A stretch of 13,109 bases of DNA from an uncultured Collinsella sp. (GTDB taxonomy: Bacteria > Actinomycetota > Coriobacteriia > Coriobacteriales > Coriobacteriaceae), in NCBI GenBank assembly GCA_900552705.1, contig USAX01000045.1, positions 1-13,109 of the forward strand. The letters run 5' to 3'. The notes under the pieces are model-generated. The model saw nothing but the letters and a program-made list of their open reading frames with translations, was not told where the DNA came from and did not search any database. Below, in pieces: positions 13,091 through 13,109 of the stretch. Both the position numbers and the translations under genes were made by a program. Position 1 is the stretch's first letter, and the number at the start of each line of letters is the position of its first letter.

Positions 13091-13109
13091 ATGAAGATAC
13101 CACTACAAG
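13091..13109 (+). CDS. Possible start of a divergent gene, cut by the window edge
   Basis: An ATG at 13091 opens a plus-strand frame (MKIPLQ...) that runs off the right edge. AAAGGTGG (13076-13083) lies seven bases upstream and could be its ribosome-binding site. Six codons are too few to identify a product, and the same bases form part of the repeat cluster, so this is only a candidate. Confidence 0.2.

Noticed and set aside
1..13109. Mobile element, prophage, CRISPR array, tRNA, rRNA or defence island
   Set aside because: None was seen. The only recombinase is a housekeeping XerC in conserved synteny; there are no direct-repeat arrays with spacers, no transposase frames and no cloverleaf sequences.

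Overview
The window is a block of conserved housekeeping genes. All twelve recognisable genes lie on the minus strand, so transcription runs from high to low coordinates. The DNA is GC-rich, with strong Shine-Dalgarno sites and frequent GTG/TTG starts. The order rplS - rnhB - yraN - comM - dprA - (trmFO) - xerC - rpsB - tsf - pyrH - frr is the classic actinobacterial arrangement. The folate-dependent TrmFO and the Firmicutes-like uppS after frr point to a deep-branching gut actinobacterium of the class Coriobacteriia; Collinsella or a close relative is my best guess. That is inference from gene order and protein style, since no 16S or other marker is present.

In order of transcription: (1) 13109-10101 holds ppdK (pyruvate, phosphate dikinase) with an upstream region of repeated GGTAAA-type motifs, a -10-like element, a leader with two small hairpins, and a strong 3' hairpin. 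(2) 10054-9552 holds rplS (ribosomal protein L19) with a good promoter, a short structured leader and a strong terminator. (3) 9536-8643 holds rnhB (RNase HII), whose ribosome-binding site sits right after the rplS terminator, followed by its own strong terminator. (4) 8597-3299 is a tightly packed or overlapping run of yraN, comM, dprA, trmFO and xerC, covering DNA uptake/processing, tRNA methylation and chromosome dimer resolution. (5) 3285-1414 holds a near-consensus promoter and a ~135-nt leader driving rpsB-tsf, ended by a strong terminator. (6) 1410-1 holds pyrH-frr-uppS (UMP kinase, ribosome recycling factor, start of isoprenyl transferase), which runs off the left edge.

The genes supply core functions: translation (S2, EF-Ts, L19, RRF), tRNA modification, nucleotide and cell-wall precursor synthesis, genome maintenance, and the PEP/pyruvate node. 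I saw no mobile element, CRISPR array, tRNA, rRNA or defence system. I do not believe an undescribed multigene system is present. The points worth a second look are small: xerC lacks a canonical start codon where homology says it begins; trmFO is inserted in an otherwise actinobacterial gene order without topA; helically spaced repeats lie upstream of ppdK; and there are leader RNAs or hairpins before rpsB, rplS, pyrH and rnhB.
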